This document shows positions 1-9,537 of a DNA stretch of 64,000 nucleotides, piece by piece. Source of the DNA: Alkalihalobacillus sp. CinArs1. GTDB taxonomy: Bacteria > Bacillota > Bacilli > Bacillales > Guptibacillaceae. The notes under the pieces were generated by a model. That model was not told the origin of the DNA and searched no databases. It was given only the letters and a program-made list of their open reading frames with translations. Each line of letters begins with the position of its first letter. Position 1 is the first letter of the stretch. A program made the position numbers and the translations under genes. The stretch lies in assembly GCF_947387515.1 (NCBI RefSeq), contig NZ_CANDOB010000001.1, forward strand, positions 1,364,001 to 1,428,000, read 5' to 3'.

Positions 1-16
1 CATCAAACTCTCTCAT
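1..16 (-). CDS. 5' end of the next gene of the sugar ABC operon (partial)
   Basis: A start codon at 16-14 (minus strand) is preceded by AACGGAGGGG, a strong ribosome binding site, and lies 13 bases after the permease stop codon. Only Met-Arg-Glu-Phe-Asp can be read before the window ends, so the product is unknown. Its position suggests a fourth gene of the sugar transporter operon, possibly a catabolic enzyme or second permease. Confidence 0.5.
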
Positions 17-29
17 TTTACCCCTCCGT

Positions 30-1040
30 TTAATGTCGCTTATTGTAATACGTGGATGCTAACGCAAGCGCTAGGACAAGACCTTTAATAATGTTCAGTG
101 AATAATAAGGAACAGACATCATGATTAACCCGTTTTCTAACACACCAACGAGGATCGCACCGATCAGCGTTCCGATGGCGTTCGGCTTTCCTAAGCCTGC
201 GAAAGATGAACCTATAAAAGCTGCCGCAACCGCTGGCATAAGAAAGCCTGCGCCAGCATTGATTTGAGCAGAACCAATTTTTGAAGCAAGAATGATACCA
301 CCGAGCGCTGCAAGGAACGTGGAAATGGCATAGGCGAGCGTTCGATAACGGTTCACGGGTATACCTGATAAGCGTGCAGCCTCCATGTTTCCACCAACCA
401 CATAGAGATAACGGCCATGCTTCGTGTGGTTCAAGAAAATATGCACAAGGAGTACAACCACAGCCATGATGATGATGATCCATGGTGCCTGACCAAGTTT
501 TATAAATACCGTGCTAAGCTGCCCTTCTGTTGGCGTGCCATCAAGGCGCGGCATCCCTTCACTAATCGAACCACCGCCGGTATACGTCATCGCAACTCCT
601 TCGAATATAAACATCGTCGCAAGAGTCGCGAACAAATCTGGTATCTTAACTTTTACGATGAGAAAAGCGTTCACTGCAGCTACTACGAGCGTAATGCCGA
701 TTGCGATCAAAATTGAAGGAACGGTAGGCATGCTAAACCAGACAAACATAGAGACGATCAATGAGCTTGAAAGTGTAGCAGCGGATCCAACGGACAGGTC
801 AAATCCATTCACCGTTAACGAAACGGTCAACCCGATCGCAATAATGGTCACAATTGCGATACTTCGAAAGATCGTTAAGATATTAGATCCCGTTAAGAAC
901 TGCGGCATCGCTACCGAAAAGAAGATGACGAGAAGAATAATCGCGATAACCGTTCCCCAATTGTTTACGAATTGGAGTGCCCCGCTTAATCCTCTCCCGG
1001 TCTGAGATGCGTGTTTATTCATTTCTGGATTCGTTGACAT
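30..1040 (-). CDS. sugar ABC transporter permease (RbsC/YtfT-like, BPD_transp_2 family)
   Basis: Membrane subunit of a carbohydrate importer of the ribose/galactose/autoinducer-2 class (CUT2). The 336 residues hold about eight to ten hydrophobic segments from residue 30 onward. The family hallmark GLTVSLTVNGFDLSVGS (about 70-87) and the region around AARLSGIPVNRYR, which should contact the ATPase, are visible. It begins four bases before the stop of the upstream ATPase gene is passed, behind an AGGGGGAAAG-type ribosome binding site, so the two are translationally close. Together with the lipoprotein and double ATPase it makes a complete importer. The substrate cannot be told from sequence; an aldose or furanose is likely. 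Confidence 0.9.
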   Translation of the reverse strand: MSTNPEMNKHASQTGRGLSGALQFVNNWGTVIAIILLVIFFSVAMPQFLTGSNILTIFRSIAIVTIIAIGLTVSLTVNGFDLSVGSAATLSSSLIVSMFVWFSMPTVPSILIAIGITLVVAAVNAFLIVKVKIPDLFATLATMFIFEGVAMTYTGGGSISEGMPRLDGTPTEGQLSTVFIKLGQAPWIIIIMAVVVLLVHIFLNHTKHGRYLYVVGGNMEAARLSGIPVNRYRTLAYAISTFLAALGGIILASKIGSAQINAGAGFLMPAVAAAFIGSSFAGLGKPNAIGTLIGAILVGVLENGLIMMSVPYYSLNIIKGLVLALALASTYYNKRH

Positions 1041-1043
1041 ACA

Positions 1044-2561
1044 TCACTTTCCCCCTGTGGAATAATAAAGAATTTCTTCTTCGGACGTGGAAGAGGTCTC
1101 AAGTTCTTTTACAATTTCACCATCGTACATTACATAGATGCGATCTGTGATCGAAAGAATCTCTGATATCTCGCTCGATGCATAGAGTACACCTTTTTTC
1201 GATTTGGCTAAGTTTGTGATCAAATCAAAAATATCGCCTTTGGCACCAACATCGACACCCTTTGTCGGCTCATCGAATAAATAAACGCTCGCATCTGTCA
1301 TGAGCCACTTTCCTACGGCTACCTTCTGCTGATTACCGCCTGAAAGAAAGGCAACTTTCTGGTTTTCACTCGGGGTTTTAATACCCAGACGTTTGATCAT
1401 CTCTCTAGCAGACTCTTTTTCCTTTGAAGGCTTAAGAAAGCTTAGCTTAGTAGAAAACCTTGCTAGATTAGCAGCTGAGAGGTTTGAATATACCGGTTCT
1501 TCTACTAACACACCTTCTTTACGCCTTTCCTCAGGCACAAGGGCGATCCCTTGTTTCACAGCAGCGTAAGAATTTTTAATCGCTAACTTTTTATCTCGTA
1601 AATTCATACTTCCAGAAGCTGTTTGATAGGACCCGAAGATCGTTTTGCATAGCTCTGTTTTCCCAGCTCCTACGAGCCCAGCTACCCCGACGATCTCCCC
1701 TTCTCGAACCTGAAGATTGATATCCTTGATCCGTCCTTTTTTCTCTGTAATATTTTGAACACGAAATAGCGTATTACCGATTTCGACTGACTCTTTCTTA
1801 TGCTCTTCATCAAACGTTCTACCGAGCATGTATTCAACGACTTCTTTTGATGTTAATCCTTCCATCTCACGAGTAATCACTAGCTTTCCATCTTTCATAA
1901 TCGTGATGTCTTCACAAATCTCAAAAAGTTCAGGAAGACGGTGAGAGATAAACACGATTCCTACATCGTGGTTTTTCGCAAGATCTCTTACAATACGAAA
2001 GAGCTCTTCTGTTTCTCGATTACTAAGAGGCGCCGTGGGTTCATCTAAAATAAGGAACCGTCGTTCTTCGACGATCGCCCGTGCAATGAGCACCATTTGT
2101 TTTTCAGCTAGATCAAGATCTTCCACCTTTTTCTTCACATCGATGTTGATGTTCAACCTGTTAAGAGCTTCCTGAGCCTTTTTATATACGTGATTCCAAT
2201 TCACAAAATGCTTCTTTCCCATTTTATTCACGAGAATATCGAGCATAATGTTTTCGCCAACATCCAGGTAAGGGATAAGTGCGGTATCGACTTCCTGATA
2301 AACGATGTCGACACCAATTCCTTTTGCTGTTTTAGGCGAGTCGATAACAACATGGTTACCATCAAGAGAGATATCACCCGTGTAATGCGTATAGGCTCCT
2401 GATAACACCTTCATTAACGTTGACTTCCCTGCTCCGTTAGCACCGATCAACGCATGAATACTTCCAGACTGGAGTTCAAAATCAACACCTGAAAGAGCTT
2501 TTACACCGGGGAATTCAATCGATATATTCTTCATCGTTATTACGGATTTTTGTTTTTCCAT
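1044..2561 (-). CDS. sugar ABC transporter ATP-binding protein with two ATPase domains (MglA/RbsA-like)
   Basis: Cytoplasmic motor of the CUT2-type importer. The 505-residue length is normal for the fused double-ATPase form. The first half has Walker A GANGAGKST (about 41-49), Q-loop YQEVD and Walker B FLILDEPTAPLSN. The second half has a degenerate Walker A GLVGAGKTE, signature LSGGNQQKVAVGKWL and Walker B VYLFDEPTKGVD. The first half lacks a canonical LSGGQ (it reads DLAEKQMVLIARAI), which is usual for this subfamily. It lies between the binding protein and permease genes on the same strand. Confidence 0.93.
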   Translation of the reverse strand: MEKQKSVITMKNISIEFPGVKALSGVDFELQSGSIHALIGANGAGKSTLMKVLSGAYTHYTGDISLDGNHVVIDSPKTAKGIGVDIVYQEVDTALIPYLDVGENIMLDILVNKMGKKHFVNWNHVYKKAQEALNRLNINIDVKKKVEDLDLAEKQMVLIARAIVEERRFLILDEPTAPLSNRETEELFRIVRDLAKNHDVGIVFISHRLPELFEICEDITIMKDGKLVITREMEGLTSKEVVEYMLGRTFDEEHKKESVEIGNTLFRVQNITEKKGRIKDINLQVREGEIVGVAGLVGAGKTELCKTIFGSYQTASGSMNLRDKKLAIKNSYAAVKQGIALVPEERRKEGVLVEEPVYSNLSAANLARFSTKLSFLKPSKEKESAREMIKRLGIKTPSENQKVAFLSGGNQQKVAVGKWLMTDASVYLFDEPTKGVDVGAKGDIFDLITNLAKSKKGVLYASSEISEILSITDRIYVMYDGEIVKELETSSTSEEEILYYSTGGK

Positions 2562-2633
2562 CCTTCACCCAACTCTTCTATCTAGAATGGTAAAAGGAGA
2601 GAAGCTTGCTCCCTCCTTATTTAAAACTCTCAC

Positions 2634-3713
2634 TTATTTTCCGTGAACGTCACGAAGCTTCTTCATCCACTCTTCATTAAACTCGTCTGATTCTCCCCAC
2701 CCTTCTACTACCTCACCAAGGTTCGTCATGTTTGTATCTTCTTTCAAGTCACTTTGCTTGATCAGCATCGCTTCAAGATCATATGTTTCAGGTGTTTCTT
2801 CACCTGCAAGTTTCTTAGCCATCAAACGCATGTTCATCTTTCCGATTAGACCAGGATCAACAGCTGCCGTCGACATCCAGTTGCTTCCCTCTTCACGCAT
2901 AAAGTTAATGTCCTGGTTTGAAATGTCGATTGAGAATAGCTTAATATCCGTACGTTTGTTATCCTTCATTGCTTTATAAGCACCTTTGGCCATCTCGTCC
3001 CAAGATCCCCACACCGCATCGACCGTACCATCTGGGTATTTTGCTAGAACAGAACTCACCTTCGAAGCAATGTCACCTTGAACATCTTGGAAGTTCGTTG
3101 GTCCAATGACTTCAAGCGTTTTAATTTTCCCTTCATCTTCATACTTTTGATAAATCTCCTGACGTCGATCTAATGGAGGAACACCAGGACCGAACCAAAG
3201 CTTTATCACTTTCACAGGCTGAGAGGAAGCGCTTACAACCTCGTCCAAAGAAAGTTCCGCAAGCTTATAGTCATCCTGGAAAGTAGAAGTGATTCCCTCA
3301 AGGGTTTCTCCGTCCTGTTCAGCAATCGTGTCAAATGCTACAACCTTAATGCCTTTATCAATCGCTGGCTTGATCATTTTATAAGAGTAGTCCTTCTTAC
3401 CATGTGAAATAATCAATCCGTCATACTGTTTCTGAATCGCTTGAGCCACAAGTTCCTGAAACTTTGCGTCATCATTATCAGAGATAAACGTATCTACCTT
3501 AAACCCGAACGCTTCTCCTTCTTTGCGCGCACCATCCAAAAATTGCTTCGTATGATCATCAGAAGGCAAGTTACGAATAACCGCAATCTTCTTGCCACCC
3601 TGAACTTCTTCAGGTACACCCTCAACACTCTCCGTAGAAGCCTGTTCACCTTGACCAGAGCAAGCTGTCAACACAAGAACGAAAGCTAGTAAAATCACCG
3701 CTACCTTTTTCAT
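2634..3713 (-). CDS. sugar ABC transporter substrate-binding lipoprotein (Peripla_BP_4)
   Basis: Extracellular binding lipoprotein of the importer, about 359 residues. I place the start at 3713 because AAGGGGGAAG lies just upstream and a lipoprotein signal follows at once: MKKVAVILLAF, then lipobox LTAC with the acylated Cys near residue 18. An upstream in-frame start would add 26 residues and spoil the signal peptide. The mature part begins with KKIAVIRNLPSDDHTKQFLDG, typical of type I periplasmic binding folds. It is the first gene of the operon behind the promoter at 3861-3888. The ligand is unknown. Confidence 0.9.
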   Translation of the reverse strand: MKKVAVILLAFVLVLTACSGQGEQASTESVEGVPEEVQGGKKIAVIRNLPSDDHTKQFLDGARKEGEAFGFKVDTFISDNDDAKFQELVAQAIQKQYDGLIISHGKKDYSYKMIKPAIDKGIKVVAFDTIAEQDGETLEGITSTFQDDYKLAELSLDEVVSASSQPVKVIKLWFGPGVPPLDRRQEIYQKYEDEGKIKTLEVIGPTNFQDVQGDIASKVSSVLAKYPDGTVDAVWGSWDEMAKGAYKAMKDNKRTDIKLFSIDISNQDINFMREEGSNWMSTAAVDPGLIGKMNMRLMAKKLAGEETPETYDLEAMLIKQSDLKEDTNMTNLGEVVEGWGESDEFNEEWMKKLRDVHGK

Positions 3714-3833
3714 ACTCTTCCCCCTTAACGTAATAGATGTGTTCATTAGTAACAAACTTGGATAGTTTAGTAGTGAAGTGAATGGTAACATTTCTGCTCT
3801 TGAAGTTAATCACTAGTGGTTACAAACTAACAT

Positions 3834-3846
3834 TTAGTGTTACTAA
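3834..3846. promoter_or_regulatory. putative operator palindrome downstream of the sugar operon -10 box
   Basis: TTAGT-GTT-ACTAA is a perfect 5-bp inverted repeat just downstream of the -10 box, where a repressor would block initiation. Related TTAGTAACAAACT-like and GTTACAAACTAAC-like sequences recur at 3746-3759 and 3818-3831. The bound regulator is not in this window; a LacI, GntR or ROK repressor is a guess. Confidence 0.4.
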
Positions 3847-3860
3847 TTAACATTTATTTT

Positions 3861-3888
3861 ATTATAACCTTAGTGGATGGGAAGTCAA
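3861..3888 (-). promoter_or_regulatory. sigma-A promoter of the sugar ABC operon
   Basis: On the minus strand TTGACT (3888-3883) and a perfect TATAAT (3866-3861) are separated by 16 bases. The box lies about 150 bases upstream of the lipoprotein start, with operator-like palindromes in between. Confidence 0.65.
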
Positions 3889-4477
3889 TATCTTTTCTGG
3901 GTATATTTTAATAGGTCTAAAGGACTTTTGGTTTGCAACAAAAAAAAAAAAACAGTTGAAACCCAACACATGAAGGGGTCAACTGGAATAATACTTCAGC
4001 TTTATTATCACTATATCTAGTAAACTAAAGAATTAGAAAAGGCACTATTGCTAACACTCTCTTTACAATGGTTGTTTCACCTCTTCTACCCATCAATTAA
4101 ACTTCTTCTCTGTATCCACTTAATGATTCACTTTCGAAATAAAATTTGTCTACATCTATTTCATGCTCCTTCGGAAGGAGCATTTTCAGAACCTCTTCAC
4201 TTAACTTAAATTTGGCCAATGTTGGGACATATTTTATATTTAAAAATTATTCATTATTTCCTTTCTTTGAATCCACTATAATCTTATTCATCGAGAAAAT
4301 GAATAAATGAACAAAATGATAAGAACAGATCCATGATTTAATTCAGGAGAGACTAAACGTTAAGGCGAAAGATACAGCTCGAAGATCAAGATGTTGAAAT
4401 CTTAATTAGGGGAAACTGTTAAATTCTAGTTACATTTACAATATATTATAATTATTTTAAAACATAAATAGCATTCA
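3889..4477. other. intergenic region with no intact gene
   Basis: About 590 bases separate the sugar operon promoter from the EPS operon terminator. I see an A12 run at 3940-3952, a 10-bp palindrome (ATGCTCCTTC and its complement, 4163-4183) and one short decayed-looking reading frame listed separately. No start codon with a ribosome binding site is convincing on either strand. Confidence 0.6.
4097..4246 (-). pseudogene. possible C-terminal gene remnant
   Basis: A 49-codon open frame with gene-like composition ends at a stop at 4099-4097. It contains the stretches LAKFKLSEEVLKMLLPKEHE and IDVDKFYFESESLSGYREEV, with amphipathic, charged character unlike random AT-rich frames. It has no convincing start and opens directly after a stop codon, so it may be the tail of a deleted gene. 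I do not recognise the family. Confidence 0.25.
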
Positions 4478-4519
4478 ATAATAAAAGCAGCCTTTTCATA
4501 TAACTTAGAAAAGACTGCT
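4478..4519 (-). terminator. intrinsic terminator of the EPS operon
   Basis: On the minus strand AGCAGTCTTTTC and GAAAAGGCTGCT form a 12-bp stem with one mismatch, followed by TTTATTATTG. It lies 52 bases after the UDP-glucose dehydrogenase stop codon and closes the 16-kb polysaccharide gene run. Confidence 0.75.
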
Positions 4520-4570
4520 AACCATTTACTAACATACTTCCTTGATGACGAGTATTTATCTTCCAGATTC

Positions 4571-5737
4571 TTAATCCCTACTAAACAAATCTCTTGTGTA
4601 TACCTTCCCTTTAACATCATGTAACTCATCAGATAAACGATTTGCAACTATCAAATCTGAAACACTCTTAAATTCTTCAAGGTTATTTATAACTTTAGAA
4701 TTGTAGAATGTTTCTTCATGTATTGCTGGTTCATACACAATAACTTCAATGCCTTTAGCTTTTATTCGCTTCATTACGCCTTGAATTGCTGATTGCCTAA
4801 AGTTATCTGAATCCATTTTCATAGTGAGTCGATAAATACCCACGATCTTTGGATTCTTCTTTATTACCATATCAGCTATGTGATCTTTACGAGTTCTATT
4901 TGCATCAACAATTGCTGTCATTATATTGTTTGGAACATCACTATAATTGGCTAAGAGTTGTTTTGTATCTTTAGGCAAACAGTATCCACCATAACCAAAA
5001 GATGGATTATTATAGTGATCTCCTATTCGCGGATCCATACCCACTCCATCAATAATTTGCTTCGTATTTAACCCTCTCACTTCAGCATAGGAGTCTAATT
5101 CATTAAAAAAAGCTACTCTCATACCCAAGTAAGTATTAGCAAATAACTTAATGGCCTCAGCCTCAGTTGAATTTGTATATAAAACAGGTACGTCCTCTTC
5201 TATAGCTCCTTGTAGTAATAATTCACCAAACATTTTTGCTCTATCTGATTGCTCTCCTACAATTATTCTTGAAGGATATAAGTTATCATACAAAGCTTTT
5301 CCTTCTCGTAAAAATTCAGGAGAGAATATTATATTGTTTGTCTCGAATTTTTGTTTTACTTTTTCTGTGTAACCTACTGGGACAGTTGATTTTATTACCA
5401 TAACAGCATCAGGATTTATTGATAATACATTTGCAATTACGGCTTCTACAGTTCTAGTATTAAAATAATTCAGTTTTGGATCATAATTGGTTGGGGTAGA
5501 AATAATAACATAATCAGCATTTATAAAAGCCTTATAATTATCGGTGGTTGCAACTAAGTTTAATTCTTCTTGCAACAAATATTCTTCAATTTCTTTGTCT
5601 ATAATTGGTGAAACTTTATTGTTTATCATATTAACTTTTTCTTCAATAATATCTAGTGCAATAACTTCATTATCTTTAGCCAAGAGTATTGCATTTGATA
5701 GACCAACATAACCTGTACCCGCTATTGTAATCTTCAT
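4571..5737 (-). CDS. ugd: UDP-glucose 6-dehydrogenase family nucleotide-sugar dehydrogenase
   Basis: Oxidises UDP-glucose to UDP-glucuronate with two NAD+, supplying an acidic sugar for the polymer. The start at 5737 (388 residues) puts the dinucleotide-binding motif [10 protein letters not shown] at the very N-terminus and uses GAGGTG 10 bases upstream. The catalytic Cys lies in [14 protein letters not shown] (Cys253), and the active-site segment [11 protein letters not shown] is present. The length fits the short bacterial Ugd branch. It is the last gene of the EPS operon before the terminator. A GDP-mannose or UDP-HexNAc dehydrogenase is the alternative, but the motif spacing favours the UDP-glucose type. 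Confidence 0.85.
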   Translation of the reverse strand: MKITIAGTGYVGLSNAILLAKDNEVIALDIIEEKVNMINNKVSPIIDKEIEEYLLQEELNLVATTDNYKAFINADYVIISTPTNYDPKLNYFNTRTVEAVIANVLSINPDAVMVIKSTVPVGYTEKVKQKFETNNIIFSPEFLREGKALYDNLYPSRIIVGEQSDRAKMFGELLLQGAIEEDVPVLYTNSTEAEAIKLFANTYLGMRVAFFNELDSYAEVRGLNTKQIIDGVGMDPRIGDHYNNPSFGYGGYCLPKDTKQLLANYSDVPNNIMTAIVDANRTRKDHIADMVIKKNPKIVGIYRLTMKMDSDNFRQSAIQGVMKRIKAKGIEVIVYEPAIHEETFYNSKVINNLEEFKSVSDLIVANRLSDELHDVKGKVYTRDLFSRD

Positions 5738-5812
5738 ATAAATAAAACACCTCAACATTCAAACTCTAATGTATATTAAATTGTTAGTATCGATATTTCA
5801 ATCTTTTGTTCC

Positions 5813-7141
5813 TCAAAGGGTGTTACTATAAATTTTATTTTGATCATATTTCTTACTAATCCTTAGTGTAATTATTATTAATCCTATATTTAAGAGTGCA
5901 CCTGATATACCAAATAGAGCTATTGCTATTATATCACTAGCAAAAACATAGTAGCCTAGGCTCAACATCGAAATTCTCATAACTAACATAAAAATAGTAT
6001 ATTTTAGTTGGAAACTTTGAGCAGACAAAACTGGTAAAGACTTAACACTTGGTAGATTTAATAAGGCAAAAAAAGACCATAGAGAAATATACCTTGCATA
6101 TTCTCCTGCACTCAACCAATCTGAACCAAAAACAAAACTAAAAAGCCAAGGACCAAATAATACTACTACACCAAAAGGAAGAAATCCAATTAATGCGAGT
6201 GACAAAGTTGCTTTTCTAATCAATCCTGTAACGTTCTCATTTAAATTAGCTGCTTCAGCTACTCTTGGATAAAACACATCTCCAACTGACTTTCCAACTA
6301 ATTGTGCAGGCATATTTAACACGGTTTTACATATCGTGTAAAATCCAGCGGAAGCTGGTCCAAAAAAACTAGTCAACATTAGGATTGGCAACCCCTGAGA
6401 AACAGCGTTCAAGAAAACTTCTGGGGCTCTAAAAAATGGGAAATCATTATACTTCTTTAAGATTAATCTTTTTGGGATTTTATCATTTGTAAGTTTTACT
6501 ATTCTGTTTTTTTCTTTCTTTCTCAAAGAAAATAACATTAATGCGGCTTTGAGACCTTCTTTAGAGGACTGAAACATAACTAATACAGATGCCAGTGGAT
6601 TAAAAAAACCTATAGTTGCGATACCACCGTGTGTTAAGAAAGCTTGTATAAAAGTTACTCTGGCAGATATTTTAAAATATTTCATACGAATCAGCCACTG
6701 TTCAGTTACTTGAAGAATTCCAGCAAAAAGGATGGTCAAAGGTATTAAATACAAGAAATTCCCAAGTTGATTAAGGTTGAATACATCTAAAATCGTTTGG
6801 TAAAAAGCCAGTAAAACTATTAACAAGATGCCTGCGTTTATCATAGTAATAGTTATAGAAACCCTTATTATTCCCTTAGCTTCCGTTTCACTTTTTGGCA
6901 AAACTATAGCAATTGGATAGGTTAAGGCTGCAACAGGTACTATTATAGCTACAATAGCCATATATGAACCCATCAAACCATATGATTCTGGACCATATAA
7001 TCGAGTAATAACTGGGGAAAGTAATAGTGCAATTACTTGTGCAGCAGCAGTACCAGAGGCCATTATTATTACATTTTTAATAAATGAGTTTCTTTTTATA
7101 TTTTTTAATTTTTGTGTCGTGAAGGTTATCATGTTCCCCAT
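5813..7141 (-). CDS. oligosaccharide flippase (Wzx-like, MATE/MOP superfamily)
   Basis: Polytopic membrane protein of 442 residues with about 12 hydrophobic segments. It probably flips the undecaprenyl-linked repeat unit across the membrane. The N-terminal IMASGTAAAQVIALLLSPVI followed by TRLYGPESYG is typical of the polysaccharide biosynthesis (RfbX) family, as is FYTICKTVLNMPAQLVGKSV further on. Two in-frame starts (7141 and 7132) are possible; GGGG lies just before the second. It lies between the TupA-like ATP-grasp gene and ugd, all on the minus strand. Confidence 0.85.
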   Translation of the reverse strand: MGNMITFTTQKLKNIKRNSFIKNVIIMASGTAAAQVIALLLSPVITRLYGPESYGLMGSYMAIVAIIVPVAALTYPIAIVLPKSETEAKGIIRVSITITMINAGILLIVLLAFYQTILDVFNLNQLGNFLYLIPLTILFAGILQVTEQWLIRMKYFKISARVTFIQAFLTHGGIATIGFFNPLASVLVMFQSSKEGLKAALMLFSLRKKEKNRIVKLTNDKIPKRLILKKYNDFPFFRAPEVFLNAVSQGLPILMLTSFFGPASAGFYTICKTVLNMPAQLVGKSVGDVFYPRVAEAANLNENVTGLIRKATLSLALIGFLPFGVVVLFGPWLFSFVFGSDWLSAGEYARYISLWSFFALLNLPSVKSLPVLSAQSFQLKYTIFMLVMRISMLSLGYYVFASDIIAIALFGISGALLNIGLIIITLRISKKYDQNKIYSNTL

Positions 7142-7197
7142 TAAATATTATACATCCCTTAATTTTTAAACGTATTATAATGAAAAGCTATATCTTA

Positions 7198-8130
7198 TTA
7201 TGAAATTCTATATTTCTCCCAAAGTCTGCCTAATTCACCGTCATACTTTCTTGGGGTTATCAAATCATATCCACTTCCATTAGTAAACGTCATCTCTCCA
7301 AAATATATTTTTCCTTCTACATTATAAAAATCCACTCTTACGTGTGAAAAGTCAGACGCTAGTTTTTCTGCCAGATCTACCATTAGGTCAAAATTCTGCG
7401 GTTTTGGTATATCTTTAATAGCGTTTTCTTTTGCTTGTCCCCAAGGTTGTAAATTCCACTCAAGATCATAAACATTTCTTCTGTGATGCCCATTCCTATC
7501 TACATCTACCCAGCAAAAATATGCCTTGCCATTAAAACAAAGGAATTTATAATCTTCTAAGTCATCTCCAATGTTATTTATAAGTTCTTCAGCATATATT
7601 TTTCTCGTAATTGCAGAATAATGAAGCTCAAAACCATGGCTGTAACCAAAGTCTGTTTTCATCCAACCATCCATTAAAATTTTAGCAGTCTTACGATCAA
7701 AATGACTTTTATCTTTAACTATAATATTTGTACCAGAACCATGATTAGTTTTTAGTACAAAAGAGTTAGGGAGTGATTCAATATCTATCTCGTCAAATGA
7801 ATTCCAAACACCTATAACAGGAATTAAAAAGTCATTTCCGATTATTTTTTTTACGTAATCTCTCACAAGCACTTTATCTGAGTACTCAGTTATCCGTTTA
7901 TCATCTAGAAATAGTTTCCTCCATTGGATTTTTTCTGTATATTTCTTAGGATTCGTCCAGTCTATCGGCTCATGAATTCTATCGTAATATTCTTTTTCAA
8001 TTATACTTTTGATTTCATCAATATTCATTTTTTTACGTTTCTTACACTTTTTTATTGTTTTAAAAAACTTAATTCTTAAATACGTTCTGTACATAAACTT
8101 ATTTTGTTTAACAATGTTCCTCAAATTCAC
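7198..8130 (-). CDS. TupA-like ATP-grasp protein of the EPS locus
   Basis: Cytoplasmic 310-residue protein starting at GTG behind GGAGGT with 7-base spacing. It matches the TupA-like ATP-grasp family, named after a teichuronopeptide synthesis protein. Visible are WTNPKKYTEKIQWRKL (about 59-74), the glycine-rich KTNHGSGTNIIV loop, and the metal-binding tail HVRVDFYNVEGKIYFGEMTF. Members occur in capsule and teichuronic acid loci and are thought to form amide or ester bonds between amino acids and sugars. It lies between the polymerase and flippase genes. The exact acceptor is unknown. Confidence 0.75.
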   Translation of the reverse strand: MNLRNIVKQNKFMYRTYLRIKFFKTIKKCKKRKKMNIDEIKSIIEKEYYDRIHEPIDWTNPKKYTEKIQWRKLFLDDKRITEYSDKVLVRDYVKKIIGNDFLIPVIGVWNSFDEIDIESLPNSFVLKTNHGSGTNIIVKDKSHFDRKTAKILMDGWMKTDFGYSHGFELHYSAITRKIYAEELINNIGDDLEDYKFLCFNGKAYFCWVDVDRNGHHRRNVYDLEWNLQPWGQAKENAIKDIPKPQNFDLMVDLAEKLASDFSHVRVDFYNVEGKIYFGEMTFTNGSGYDLITPRKYDGELGRLWEKYRIS

Positions 8131-8171
8131 CCATTAAACCTCCATATTATCTTCTACAAACTAAGCTGCAA

Positions 8172-9353
8172 CTAAGTTTCATAATAATATTCTAATACAA
8201 GATCTATACGAGACATTAAAACAAATAGAATACTAAACATTAGGAATTCAGTAGAAATGAACGGCTCAGTAATCCACATCATAAAATAGGCACAGCTAGT
8301 CCCTGTTATTGTTCTCGTGACATGATTATTATTGATCGTAATTCTCTTACCGAAGTAAATTAATCCTGAAATCAAAAAAATTAAAGCGGTTAAACCACCG
8401 CGGAACGTGGTATCAAGATAATAATTGTGCGAACCAAAAGCATTTCCAATGTGTTTCCATATTTCTTCAGTGTTTTGTACACCGTACCCCCATATCGGGG
8501 ATTCTTTAATACTTTCGATTGTATTAATCCATAGAAAATCGCGATTTGAGAAGGTTAGATCTTTTCCGAATATCTGTAATACATTTGCCAAGATATTAAT
8601 TTCATATCTTAAAAATATTATAATAATTGATGCGCATATGGAAAAAGCAAGAATAAAATAATAATCAAAAAAAAGATTTCTTTTGCCGAATTTATTCAAA
8701 ACCATAAAAGTAAATACGAACAACCCTATCATTGAAGTCACTGACCATGTAGTAAAAAGTGTTACCCAAACTAGTATGAGGAGTAACCAACTTTTCTTTT
8801 TGACTTTTTTAAATTTTACTAAATCATGTAAAAATACAAAACACAAGCCTGGAAGCACCAACTTAATTACACTGTTCTCATTACCAAATACATATTGAGG
8901 GAAGTCCACGTAAGTTGTAATTGAAGGTATTCCGTTAGGATAAATTATCATGAAAAACAAGTTTGCAACAACGTATATATAAAGAAGACTTCGAATAGCA
9001 GATGAAAAATACAAAAAGTCTGTTTTGGTTTGAAGACAATAATTAACTAGCAGTGAGAAACCTAGTGAAAATGTTATTAATGAAAAGTACTCAGAGTTTG
9101 GTGAAAAATCTTTTAGAGTTGTAGATATTAAAATTAATAAATAATACATAATAACAAACATCATACCACTATTTAATTTAAGTCTTCGCAATTCCAATAA
9201 GTAAAATATACAAATTATAATTAATGATAACGTAAATAAAATTTGATTTAATTCTGGAATTATACCTAGTGTGGAAAAGTAATAGGTTTTGAAGAAAGGA
9301 TAAACTATAATAATCAATAACAACTGCTTAGTGTTTATGGTGATATTCCCCAC
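8172..9353 (-). CDS. O-antigen ligase/polymerase-like membrane protein (Wzy-like)
   Basis: A 393-residue membrane protein with ten or more hydrophobic segments and the Wzy_C-type loop WGYGVQNTEEIWKHIGNAF followed by SHNYYLD at about 283-312. It probably polymerises flipped repeat units on the outer face of the membrane. The likely start is GTG at 9353. AGGTGGGG overlaps this start, so the ribosome binding site is not clear and the start is less sure. Its place between glycosyltransferases and flippase fits a Wzy-dependent locus. Confidence 0.8.
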   Translation of the reverse strand: MGNITINTKQLLLIIIVYPFFKTYYFSTLGIIPELNQILFTLSLIIICIFYLLELRRLKLNSGMMFVIMYYLLILISTTLKDFSPNSEYFSLITFSLGFSLLVNYCLQTKTDFLYFSSAIRSLLYIYVVANLFFMIIYPNGIPSITTYVDFPQYVFGNENSVIKLVLPGLCFVFLHDLVKFKKVKKKSWLLLILVWVTLFTTWSVTSMIGLFVFTFMVLNKFGKRNLFFDYYFILAFSICASIIIIFLRYEINILANVLQIFGKDLTFSNRDFLWINTIESIKESPIWGYGVQNTEEIWKHIGNAFGSHNYYLDTTFRGGLTALIFLISGLIYFGKRITINNNHVTRTITGTSCAYFMMWITEPFISTEFLMFSILFVLMSRIDLVLEYYYET

Positions 9354-9537
9354 CTGGTGATCATCCCCAATTCATGTAACAAATTCATTTAATAATCTTC
9401 TTCGAAGATGCAATCTCATTAGCGACAATATTAATTATTAATAAATTGTCTCTATAAAATACACACCAGTAAATTTTCGTGAAGTACAATTATTACTAAC
9501 TTGATAGCTGTTAGATAATTTTGTAGTTCTTTAACAC

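Noticed and set aside
30-1005. Long plus-strand frames (417-716, 511-1005) opposite the sugar permease
   Set aside because: They lie antisense to a well-recognised permease and show no family features or start signals.
2190-3689. Plus-strand frames opposite the sugar ATPase and lipoprotein
   Set aside because: Shadow frames of clear minus-strand genes.
3939-3952. A12 run as part of an IS element end
   Set aside because: No inverted repeats, target duplication or transposase frame nearby.
4426-4647. 73-residue minus-strand frame overlapping the ugd end
   Set aside because: It runs through the ugd terminator and overlaps ugd in another frame; no ribosome binding site.
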